Below are positions 13,401 through 25,500 of a DNA stretch of 64,000 nt, one piece after another; the stretch's first letter is position 1; each line of letters starts with the position of its first letter. This DNA is from Diphasiastrum complanatum. Lineage: Eukaryota; Streptophyta; Lycopodiopsida; Lycopodiales; Lycopodiaceae. The DNA lies in contig CM055106.1 in NCBI GenBank assembly GCA_029204225.1, positions 4,219,242-4,283,241 of the forward strand, in the 5' to 3' direction. The notes under the pieces were generated by a model that was not told where the DNA came from, did no database searches, and saw only the letters and a program-made list of their open reading frames with translations. A program made the translations under genes and the position numbers.

Positions 13401-16400
13401 AGACGGATAAGGCGGAGCATACTGCGAGGAAGACGCATAACCACCAGCTACCATCATCGCTCGCATCTCCGCGACAGTCTTTTCCACACTATCCATGCGA
13501 GCTTGCACAGAAGGGGAAGTACCAGCAAGCGAACGGGCAACCACTGTAGGCGGATTATGGGCAGGACTAAGCATAGGGCTGGGTGGTGGTGATGGAAGAA
13601 CAACTGGTGGACTGAGCGGAATATCAACTCTATCATCTTCCATTATGAAACAAAAACAGAGACAACACGAAATCAAGCTAGAAATTGCACTTATTGAAAC
13701 ACAGTCAGGAAAGGGAAATGTTCAGCTTATTCACAATTTAGAACTGAAAGAGACAAAAGGCAACTGGAAAGTAATAAAACTCTGGGGAAAACACAAAGCC
13801 AAGGACAGGTAGTACTTCCCTTGCGTCCTACGCTGGTACAAAAGTCGGTAAAAAACTTTTTTTGGGCACCAAATCTGCTTGAAAGTCGAAAAAAACAGGA
13901 AAAAAGCGGGCTGTTTGACGTCGAATTTCTTCCAAACGGCAAAAGCTTTTCACGAACGGTCAATTGGCAGTAGGTCGCCCTCCAACTAGGCCCAATTTGA
14001 AACCTTAACAGCAGAAACCGGAGATAAATCGGAGAAGTTACGCCCAATCCAAAAATCTGACCTGTTTTTTGCTTGGAAACCGACTTTTTGGTGAAACAGA
14101 AGCAAATCTGCTCCAAAACTGGTGTATGATGGCTCTATAGGATCGCTATGGATACTAGGAACATGCTCCCAAAATCTGATCAGGATTTGAGAAGGTTCCG
14201 GAAAGTTATGAGTGAAAATCCTTCTGAAAAAATGCGCTGGAGCTGTAGGAACAAGGCACGATCTGGATTTTAGGGGATTCCTTTCTTCACAAACTTCAAG
14301 TCTTTCTTGTGCCTTGATTCGGATGAATATTCTAGATCTGAGGTATATATGGCTTCAAGATATACTTTAACTTCACTACATTCATGTGGGCTAACTTTCA
14401 CTCTCATCGCATTTTTTAGATGAACTAATTTCTTGCCACAACAAGTAGTCATTTTTGGGCACTCCACTCCCACGACGACCTTGACTCTTACCTAGTTATG
14501 CCTACAAAATAAAAAACCTTATCTAGTTGAGTCCTACATTTGACGGGAATTGAAAAAGAAGATTGGAGACTAGCTCACCACCCATCCACAAACATCACGA
14601 TGACCTACTGTATGATGTATCAAACGCTTCCCCTTTGAGCCAGATTAACGTTTCCATGAGTCACGGTTCGTTGGCGAACAAAGCTTGATTCATCAATGAA
14701 TTGTTTGGGTCCCATTCGAAATCGGAAAGAGTTGAAAATGCTTCTTTGATTGTGATAGTCATCAACGATTCTTTAGTTTTGCTTTTCAATGTTTTAATTT
14801 GTATTGAAATGTTTACCCAATGTACTGTCACTTGTGTGATAAGTTAGACTCGATCTATGGATATTGTATCAATGAAGCATAAATGACTAAAAAACACAAT
14901 CAGTCAATCCAAGAATGGCCAAAAGCATATGATCTAAACAATTGCTAAAGCCCTACAAGCAATAGCAGATCATAAGCTACCTAATGCATCTTGGTTTCCA
15001 AGGGGGCTTGAACCTAGAACCAAAGAAACCTTGGATGCCAAGCTAACCAATTGAGCCAACCCTTGGATGGTGATATAAGCTACCTAATGACTAAAGAATG
15101 ACTAACCAGTTCATAAACTACCTAACGAGCAATGTTGTGTTCCAAAATTCATCAGCGTTCCGGATCGGAACGCTGCAAATATATATATCTTTTGTTTTTT
15201 GTAACCATGTGTTGGGAGTGGGGAAAAACAACATGTAGGGTTGTAAAAAAATTTCAAACGCGTCTCAAACATAGTAACTACTAACTAACAACTGTAAGTA
15301 CTTACTACTACTCTACAAACTCCTACTAACTAAACAAAGCATTTAGGCTTCAAGATGCTGCATACCAAAAGTTAAAATTGAAACTTGAAAGCAATCACAT
15401 AGTGTAGACTACAATGCTTAGTGTATATGATACAAAAACATGGCGACTGATCCACATTCCACACATGCCTCATGAGAATGATCAATGTGTCTGATGTCTT
15501 AAACGATAAAGCTCTGATATATACAATGAGTGGGCCAATATGTGAGCTACTCTAGCAATAACTCTTCATACTCACCCTGAGATCCAATGAACTCACAACA
15601 TCAAACATCTGTCTTTCAATCCTGCGCAATAAGGGGCCATGACATGCAATAAGACAAGACATTGTCAGATTCTGGAAATGAACGACCCTTCCAAAAGCAC
15701 AAGCAAACTGTTGACAATCAGACGAGTGCTTGGGGGACAACCCTCACCTGGATACACATTCTGTGTGTATGTCCTCCAACCGTCCACAAGCTCCTCATCT
15801 GTGCATATGGCTCCAGTAGCCCACATAGGGTGAAGCAAGTGAGCAACTGCGTGTATGGCTTGTGGAAGAAATTCCATCCGTCAAGCCACTTTTCTCGGAT
15901 AGCTGACATCCTACAGAAACCAAAAAAGTAATTAATGCATTGTACGAAAGAACAATTCAACAATGCCAAAAGCTTTTACAAAACAAATGCACCAAACAGA
16001 TTACAAAAAAGGTATACATGTGCTCTTCAAAAAGCGGTTGCTGAAGGGTCTCCCCAATCCTGTCCATAAACTCGTAAATGAGGCCAAGTGTAGAACCCTC
16101 TCGATGCACCAACCTTAGCACATGGTACACTGGCTGCAGAACCGACCTCAACTACTGCTTAGCCTGTCGCCAAAAATCATCTCCAAAAACAATCCTTTGG
16201 AACCTAAGTCTAGTTGGCTGCTACTATGATGCCACTGTGTGAACTCAGGGCTGGCTGCCATCTTGCGCAATGCAGGTCGAACACGAAGCAATGCTCGACC
16301 TCTGAATTTGGACGTAGCCAATGCAATCATAATACATATTAGCATCAAAATGTGGATATGTTTCAAAGTAAGAAGCTAGTGTATTCAATAAATTTGCTAA

Positions 16401-19400
16401 GTCAATGTCCCCAGAGTACCCCTAGTATAGTGGAATGGGAACAAATGCCAATTGTCATTTTAGATGCATAAATAAGTTTGACCTTTCACTTGATTGAACC
16501 CTCAATTTTTTTGAGTTATTCATCAAATCAGGAGGGACGCTTGGCCAACGAGAAGGGCATGAAGGTGGAAATTGGCTTTATTAAGTGAAGGACTACTAGC
16601 TAGCAAGTTTATCTACAATTTCTATTAAAATTTTCAATGGCTCTCATTCAAAGCTCTTATTGTATGTTGTAGTTCTATTATTTCCTCAACTTGATATAGG
16701 AAATGTTTCTTGGTTTCCAAGGGGAGGCTCGAACCTGAGACCAAAGGAACTTTGGATGTCAAGCTAACCAATTGAGCCAACCCCATTGATATAGGAAATG
16801 GCATTGGGCTGCTTAAATAGACTTTTAAGACATAAAAAAGCCCAATTATAGATTGCATATTGAATGGGAGCAATCATTGTAGAATTCAAAAGATATTGAT
16901 TGAAACATGGACTTTTCCCAAAAAATGTTGAATTTGCATTTTGGACTATCGATCGGATTCTTTTTTTTTCCCTCAATAACTTAGAACAAAAAAGATAGGG
17001 AAAAAAAACATGGATTTGGAAAACCCTAATAGGCATTCTCGAAGCAAGTTCCAAAATGTTGGCTGCATCTATGCAACATGCAAAAAGATGACATTGATAC
17101 TTTTTTTGTTGTTGTGGATTGTGCCATGATTGGCTTATTCAGTGTGGGTTAAAGTTTCGCTCGAGAGAGTTTTTCTCTTTTCTTGCATTTTTTAGTGAGT
17201 ACTATAAGGATGATGAAAACATATTAATATTCACATATCAGTTCATGCAAATTGACTCTTACATAAAAGTATGGGCATGCTTAGGAAACATAGTTGGATA
17301 ATCATGCCATACATTAGTTTAACCCATCCATTAATGTATTTTTTCCATTTTGTATGTAGAAATTTTTTCTTTTAGCTAAGGATCCTTACAAGTAGAATCA
17401 AGCATTTCTATTTTTTTGTTGTGAAGATATTGTGAAAAACATCGTTGTGGACCAAATAAGGAAGTTCAGGGCTTTCATGGAAGAACTTATTAAAGTGAAG
17501 ATTGTTATTGCTCCTGAAGATCCTAAGGTAGTGAAAGATTATGCTCAAACAATCACAAACATCAGAAAGAAGTAAGTTGCACACTCTCCCTTTGCTACTT
17601 AGTATTCGTTGGCATCTTTTCATATTCCTATTTCGATTTGATTTCTAGTTCTTATTGTTGCATAGGTTGATTATTGCTTTGATTATTTCTTTTGCATTTT
17701 GACTTCTTGTATACTTGCTATAAAGGTTAGCCACTGGAGTTCATAAATTCTCATCATCATGTACACCTAGACAGGTGAGCACCACCCTCTTGATAGATGA
17801 TCATTTAGGATCAACAAAATGTAGAAATTAGTAGTGTGCGATTTCCATTTGAACGAATAAGTGTGAAACATAGTGTATGGTAGTGGATCCTATTGTGAAG
17901 ATTTGACAAAATCTAGCTTGATCATTTTGCAATTTCATGGTACATATTGATTTCACACATGTGTGGAGCATGTTCCCACGTGTGGAGGGTAGGCATAATC
18001 ACTTTAGTTAATTTATATAGGTTTCTTGATGAGAGATTTGGAGCTTGCATGCTTCTACACTTAGATTACTTTTCACATTCTCTCTCTACCCGAGAGTTTG
18101 ATGTAGCATTCTCTCTCTAGCCGAGAGCAAGCCAATTTTATAGTTAGTTTTTGTCATCCAAAGTTGCCTCTCATTATGCGTGATGAATGGTAAGTGATAG
18201 ATGCTTGTTTTGAGTGCTCTTGCCTTAGATTTTTGAAACTAGAATGCTTGTATCTTGTGAGACATAGATCTATGTGCAATCACACACACCTTAGGAGATC
18301 ATTCACATTGAGATGTCCTCACACGTGTGAAAAGTACACACCTATGAGCTTGTGAACAAGTCACACTCCACTTGATAACCATATACAAGTTGAAAAAGGT
18401 TAATTATTCGTGCATTGACAAAATGACCTTGAGTGTGAGCCAAAAATGCTTGTAGTATGAATGAAGATACACTTGGGAAAATCGCAAACTTACAATTATT
18501 AGATGTTGTGTTAGTTTGAGAAGTTTGACCTTAGGTTTTTAAGATTCAGACCTCAACCAAATCAAGTCATTTTGAGATTAAGTAACCAACTTAAGCTATC
18601 TATCAATTTGGTCTAAGATGGATTCTTACAGAATAATTAATGAATCACTCTAACAAAAACCATGTATCAAGCTATTACTAGATACATGTATGATACGTTA
18701 GGCACTTGTATAGGGAAATAACATGCATGAAGGTTACTAAAAGTATGATGTTCAAAATGGCCAACAGGCTAGGCATGTGCAAGCCTCAATGCATGCATGT
18801 GAAAAAAGGTAATTTTGCTATTTACATGTAAACTTTCTAAGCATAGACTTAAAAGAATAAAGATCTTCCTTACCTTTGACCTTATTTATGACTAAGGATT
18901 TTCTTTTATGAATATTTGTTATGGAAATTTTGAGATGCTCTTATGTGGCTTGGCATGTGCAAATACTTGAAGACGTACCCTAAGGACACATGCAAGATTG
19001 ACTGGTCCAAAATGGATTGGAGTTTTTTAAGAACTTACCATTATGAAATGTGTATGCAGTCCAAGAGTGCCTAAGAAAATAAGCCACGGCCAAGAACAAG
19101 AACAAGATTGGGTGCTCGAAGGAGAATGATCTAAGTGACCACAAAAAAACAATGAGAAAAAGGGCAAAGTTACTGCAAGATTTTTGTCATAGGGTATGCT
19201 AGCCTCTATAAGCTTGCCAAAAATTCATACTTATGCGATCAATAAGATAGCACATTATACAAACCTCTTGATCCTAGACTTGGACCGATTTCATGAATAG
19301 GACTTGCACAATTTGAATAAGATAATTAAAATCATTGCAAGCTAAGATTAGAGTTACATGCTTGAGAATGCAAAAAATGACAACTTGAGACTATCACGTG

Positions 19401-19524
19401 CATCATGCAAAATAAGACTAGGAGAGTTTCCTTGAGTTACATGGCTGCATGTCCCTCTCCTTTCTCACCTCAGACATTGCATCTTGCACGATCCTTTCTC
19501 CACTTTTGAAAGAGGGGAAGTGCA

Positions 19525-19598
<74 letters not shown>

Positions 19599-22500
19599 AC
19601 CTTCAAGGCAATCGGAGATTCATGGGAAGTGTAACATTTGGTATCAGAGCTGATGGGTGTATCCCTTTTATGCTTTTGCAGTTTGGTATTCCTTTGTAAG
19701 GAATGTGCTATATTTTTTATCAAGTTATCACAACCTTGGTATCAAGATAAATCTTGTTTTGGTTGTGTGTACTTGTTGAAAAGTATAGTTGGATTGGTTG
19801 TATCTTCTTTGATTTATCCTTAGAAAAATTAAATCCTGTATACTTGTTAAAACTTAAGCTTTATGGTTTGATAGATTCTTTGATAGTTAGCTTTGAAGTT
19901 AGCTTTAAAAGAATATAATCTTGCAGATCTGTAGTTATTCTACATACTGACAATAGAGACAGTCCTGCTGACTATACGGACAGTATAGACAGTCCCGCTG
20001 ACAGCTAGCAGAATTTTTTGATGGAAAGTCAGGGGGAGGGAGTTTTCCTTCCCTCATAAGTTTCAAAAAAATGAAAATAAATAAATTACCAGCCTGCAGG
20101 CCCTGCGTGGCGCCCGCAGCGGCTTTGGTGGTGGCTTTGTGATCTTGTATTTTCATAAAGGGGAGGGGGAAGTATGTACTTTGTACTTCCCCTCTTTGTT
20201 TTTTATGATGTGACTTGTTAGGGAGAGGAAGCGTACGCTTCCCCAGAGCCCTCCCTTGAAGACTTAATCTAGGAAAGCTTAAGCCATGAAGCTAAGTTGA
20301 GAACTCAAGTATTGAACTTCATAGTTTAGTTTCGTAAGTTGAAAACTTGAAAACTCAACTTGCTTTAAGCCTAAATCTTTTGCTTAAAAGATTGAATAAA
20401 ACCATTTCTTAGTGAACTGTCCTTTACAGTTCGTACTTCTTTCTCCTCCAACTCTGTACCTGCAAATCTCCAAGGCTTGGGAGAGGAGTGAGGTACGTAA
20501 GGGAACAGAGGTGGGAGAAGGAACTTAACAATGTTTTATAGTCTATTGGGGTCCATGGGCCATGTGGCACCATTTGGTGACCCCACATGGTGAGAAGGAG
20601 CTAGAAAGGACACCTGGGACCTTTTTTTAGGCCCCACCTGTTCTTTTTTGCATGAGGAGAGGGGAGGGGCTTTGGGGTAGGGGGTAAAGGAAGTACATTC
20701 ACTTTCCTCTACCCCATTCTCAAAGTTGCTTGTAGAATTTCTTAGTGCTCAAGCTTACTTGTTTTCTTGAGCCCTTCTTCTCTAGTTATCAGTTTTTAAC
20801 AGTTTTGATACCGTTGTTCTCCGTCTGTCCTCTAGCTTTTTGCTGCATATTGCTTTTACCATGGACACTCCTATGGAAGAAACTCGAGCTCCAAGTCCCG
20901 CAAGGACTGATATGGAGGAAATGGCGCGCGCAATAAATCTGTTGCAACAAGAGATTGTTGACATGTGCTCCAAGCATGAACGGGCGGAGACCGAGTTGAG
21001 GGCTATGTCCCAATCTCGGCAGGCACTCCTTAACCTGATGTTTAACCCATTGGTGTATCTTAGAATCCCAAAAGACTCTAAGACACTTCGAACGGGAAAT
21101 GTCCGAAGTTATCTCCACGTTTTAGCGGTCCTTTCAAAGTTCTTAACAAGATTGGTAGGGCTGCGTATAGACTAGAACTCCCTGTTGGAACTAAGGTCCA
21201 TCCTGTATTCCATGTTAGTCGTTTAAAGGAACGACTTGGTGGAAAAGATGACCTGATTCCCACTGATGATGTAGTGCTATTGGAGGATTTGACTGCTTTT
21301 GTACCCCATGAACCGGAAAGGATCATGGATACTCGACAACATTAGCTGAGAAATCGACTGATTTTTGAACATCTGATTTGTTGGAAAGGTAAGTCAGATG
21401 ATGAGGACACCTGGGAGAGGGAAGACGATTTGAGACTTAGATTCCCTGATTTTTTCCCATAGAAGAAAGTTTTTATGAGGGAGGGAATGTTATGTACCAT
21501 AACGGTATGCCCTTCAGTGACGGCCTTGCAAGGGGCATGACGCAGGTCTGGCATTATCGACATGTTTGGGTGCCACGCGTCACCATCCTAGGTGGTCACG
21601 TGTCGCCGATACGTGCTTGATGGGACCCATTATACTATGTCTATATAGTGGTGGGGTTTCCCTCTTTCCATTCACTCAATCTACCCGGGAGTTGGTGGAT
21701 GGAGAGCACGTGCATGAGCCAGGATGTATTTCTAGGCCAGGAGATGTATGCTAGGGAGAGCCGAGTGCGATGGCTGGTAGTATGGGACGCCAGTTATCGT
21801 AGGAGGCTCAATTGGGCATGACTATGTCAATAGCTCTAGTGCATGGGGGTGGGTCAGTTGTGACTCACGGTGCGTCGTCACTGGTATGGGGTGCGTAGTA
21901 ACCTTCAAGGCAATCGGAGATTCATGGGAAGTGTAACAGTAGGAAACCAATTCATCATAATTGCAAGTTGAAAACTTGGTGTTGGAGCACTTTCTTGAGC
22001 TGATGTAGAGATGTAGAATATGTTTTGGGAGGATTTGCTGCTACTTTCAATCAACATTTTTTAGTTTTTTTTATATATAATCATTGGCCTCTTAGCAAGA
22101 GGGCCCAAGTATCACAATAGCTTTGAACCTGACAAGAGGTTGGAGCTTTCATAGAAGTAACAAAATGTGCAGGTGGCAACGATAGGCTTCAAAGCTTGAT
22201 CAAAGAAAATTAATTTTGTTTAGCTTGTATCCATCATTTCCTTGTTGCTTTTCCACAACTAACATGCAAGCCTTGGTGAAATCCTTTATCAAAAAATCAC
22301 CATCGTTTTTTCAGTGGCAATACATTCTTTCAAAGAATCATTCTAGCACTTCAATGGACAGGGCTACCACAGATGTGGGTTGCATGAATCGTTCATGTTG
22401 CAAGTATGGGCTGTGTTTCACCATTAAAAGGCACCATTATTGTCGCCGGCCCCCCCAGACCCCCCTAGCGCCCACCCTGCACCCCCTGTAGATAAAAATG

Positions 22501-25500
22501 GGGGTCCAAATGCCGATAAGGGTCCAATATCTATGCCCCCAACTGTATGCACACTGCACTCACATCTCTAGTGAAATGATTGCAAAAGTGATCATCATCC
22601 ATAGAGTGGATAGCCCAAACTGTAGCAATAACATTTACTGAGAACCAAAGCAACTAACAACCAAATAACTACTGAAAATAAGATCTGTTTGTGCCCTATC
22701 TATTGCACTTTTGAGAGGCAAGACGCTGGTTTGACCATTGCTCCCCAAAAAGAGTTTCAGCCGTAAGTTATTTTTCCAATTTTTTTTTTTCATCACGTTT
22801 CGCGTTTTGAAACGCGTTTTGGAGAATTGCGGTTCGCGAAACGCGAGCCCAGCGAAACGCATTTTGCTGCAACTATGGTACTAAGTAGATACATCCAATT
22901 TCATTTGCTATCTCCAACTTAGTGACTTTAGTGCTTATTGTGATAAGTTATAAATTAAGAAGATTAAAACTTGGAGAGTTCTGAGAGTGAGAAATTGTTT
23001 TGAAACACAATAGCAGGTACATGATTAATGAAAGCAAGACACCTAGTATTTGAATCTTAGAATCAAGATTGAAATCAATGGCTTCATTGCTCAGAGTCAG
23101 AACTTATAGTTTATGAAGATTGAAGAACTTTTTAAAATTGTTTCAAAACTTTGGACACGGTAGTATGATACATGTCAACAATCACACTTCTGTGCCCATT
23201 GCCTAGCCTTTACCTTATATGCCTAGCCCTAATTTGGGCCGTAAAGCAAAAAAAATTGTTTTTTTTTCCAGTTGTTTCGAACGTCCGTTTGACGTTTCGA
23301 AACGGTTCCATTTCGAACGTGGTATTTCGAACACGTTTCATCGTTCGAAACGTGTTTCAATACAGTATTGGTTCTTTCACACATAGAAGGACCGGATCTC
23401 ATTAATTATTGGTTTTACACTTACGGAGGCAGCCACCTATGGCATACAATGTAATCAGTAAAGATGCAAATTTACAAGATTGTAACAACATATGAATCAC
23501 TGAAGTGACTCAATAAAGTTTATAGATCCTCTTCACAATAATATTGTTAGGTTTTTTCTGTTTCAAACTCACTTGAGAGTTAAAGACTTAGCTTGCATTA
23601 GTTGGCACAACACATTTTGCATTTGGATGTGTGAATATCAAGTGTGCTCCATATCATTGTTTAACAATATTTACTCCTCACTTTTTTGCAGGCTTCAAAT
23701 CCCATCAATTGGAGAAAAACTTGAAGATCTCTTTCATGCTGCTTGGGAAGACTCTCCAACTGTGAGAGCCTACTTGGAGACCCTTAGTGGTTTGCGAACA
23801 GAGTATGTTTCCTTGTTTTGACATTATATATTTCTAGGCTTCTTAGAACATTTTTTGACTAACAAAAAAAAAATACAAATTGCTTAGACATTAAACCATC
23901 CAAAATTTGTTGCCTTCTTAATGTAGCAAAACGATGATGCATCATGCAAGTATGGAATACTTATCTTATAGTGATAGAACACAATAGCGAGATCAAACCC
24001 AATTAGAACAAGAAGTACGAAATGACCTACATTTTAGGATCAATGCACAAATACAAGATACTTGGATCAAGCTGAACTTCCTTACAATCGAAGTGATGAA
24101 AAGTGTCTCAAGTTGTCTCTCCTATGACACAAATTACAATGCAAAGTAGTAAGGATCTATGGTGGTGATAAGCCAACCTAGTAGAGGCAAGAGGTCTTTC
24201 ACTAACATATGTCCTTAGTACAAGCTACAATAATGTTGCTCTAGACAATTAATTGCATACAATGTCTTGTTAGCTTGTATGTGTTCATGTTAAGGGGTGC
24301 TTGAGGGGATTTATGCGTGAGCCTTTAGGTATGCATCATGCATATTCCTATATATGAGTTGTTGGGAGGAGACTAGCAACCTATCTTTATGCTGCTATGA
24401 TGTAGTTTTGAAAGAGTGCAATAAAGTGCAAAATTTTCGACTTAATTGTCTTTTATGGTAGTTTGAGTGTGATAGTCCTTGAGTTGATGCTTTTTTAATG
24501 GCCCCATAAATCACGTCTTGGATCTTAAGTACTTAATTGGTTTTGGAACTCGTTAGATTAGGCCCCTTCTAGAACCTCATTGATTCTAAATAAGTTTTGG
24601 AAATCTTATGCCTAATCCTAGCAATAGCTTCCTAGAAGGTCCTTTAAGGACCTCCAAACTAGTATAAATAGAATCTTTGATGAATTGCAAGACCTAGCTA
24701 TAGAATATCTTAACTGCAATGCTAGATCAACCAAGAAAGCTTGAGAAACTTAGCTATGGAAAACATCAAATACAAGGGGAAATGTGTAAGCACCTCACAA
24801 CACCAAAAGTTAGAAGAGAAAATGAATTGCTAGAGAGAGAGAGAGAGAGGAGGGCGTGGGTCCTCCAAGTCCGTTGTGAGGCAAGCACCTCAAGTACATG
24901 CATGGAAAGTCTAGTTGTCAACCATATGAGTGAGCTACTTGGCCAAGTTGGCCACGTGTACTAATTTACTTAAGTTACAAATAGGGGGCATCATGTATTT
25001 AATTAATAACATGCCCCAAGTGTAATGTACAACTGACAACAGAATAAGTCTTCTCCTTCCTTGAAGCCATATAAATTGCAATCGGACTTTCTCTTCTCAA
25101 ACCCTTGCCTTGCAAAATACTCGTCAATTCGGCTATACAAAGCCCTTGGCGCTTGTTTAAGGCCATACAAGGCTTTTCTAAGCCTGCAAACCAGATGCTC
25201 CTTGCATGTTATTACAAACCCCTGCGGTTGCTCCATGTAAACCTCCTCCCTAGGTCCCCATTAAGAAAGGCACTCTTGGCATCCATTTGATGGACATCCC
25301 AATAAATATATGAGACTAGGGCCAAAACATGTAGAATGTGGTGATTTTTTATGTGACGAGATCAATGGCCAGTAATAACTCTTTGCAAGATGGAAATTTT
25401 AGACACAGTGATTATTTGGATTTTACAATAGCCTTTGTGTTCTGCTTTTCTATTCTAGATCCTGTACTTATGTATGTTTTGCAGAATTGGCATTAAGGAT

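Larger units (their letters stand above)
9114..14150 (-). mobile_element. Antisense chromovirus in FAd intron 2
   Basis: gag, protease, RT, RNase H, integrase and chromodomain are in Ty3/Gypsy order on the minus strand, opposite to the host gene. The leader beyond gag (13,650-14,130) is followed by a weak primer-site match (complement near 14,133-14,145, TATAGAGCC). A 5' LTR equal to the 3' one is not found. The many stops and frameshifts indicate an old insertion. Confidence 0.85.
19595..21938 (+). mobile_element. Internally deleted chromovirus in FAd intron 3
   Basis: A 42-bp LTR tail (19595-19636) is identical to the end of the 3' LTR (21897-21938). It is followed by a perfect Met-tRNA primer site, an untranslated leader of about 1.2 kb, the first ~70 codons of gag and the last ~110 codons of integrase/chromodomain. 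A polypurine tract and a complete 451-bp LTR follow. Most of gag, protease, RT and RNase H are deleted. Orientation is the same as the host gene. Because cis signals remain, it could once have moved using proteins of a full-length relative. Confidence 0.9.

Noticed and set aside
14990-16787. Genuine tRNA genes on the minus strand
   Set aside because: A and B boxes are good, but the acceptor and anticodon stems do not close, and the two copies share sequence that differs from any tRNA I know, so SINE-like sequence is the better call.
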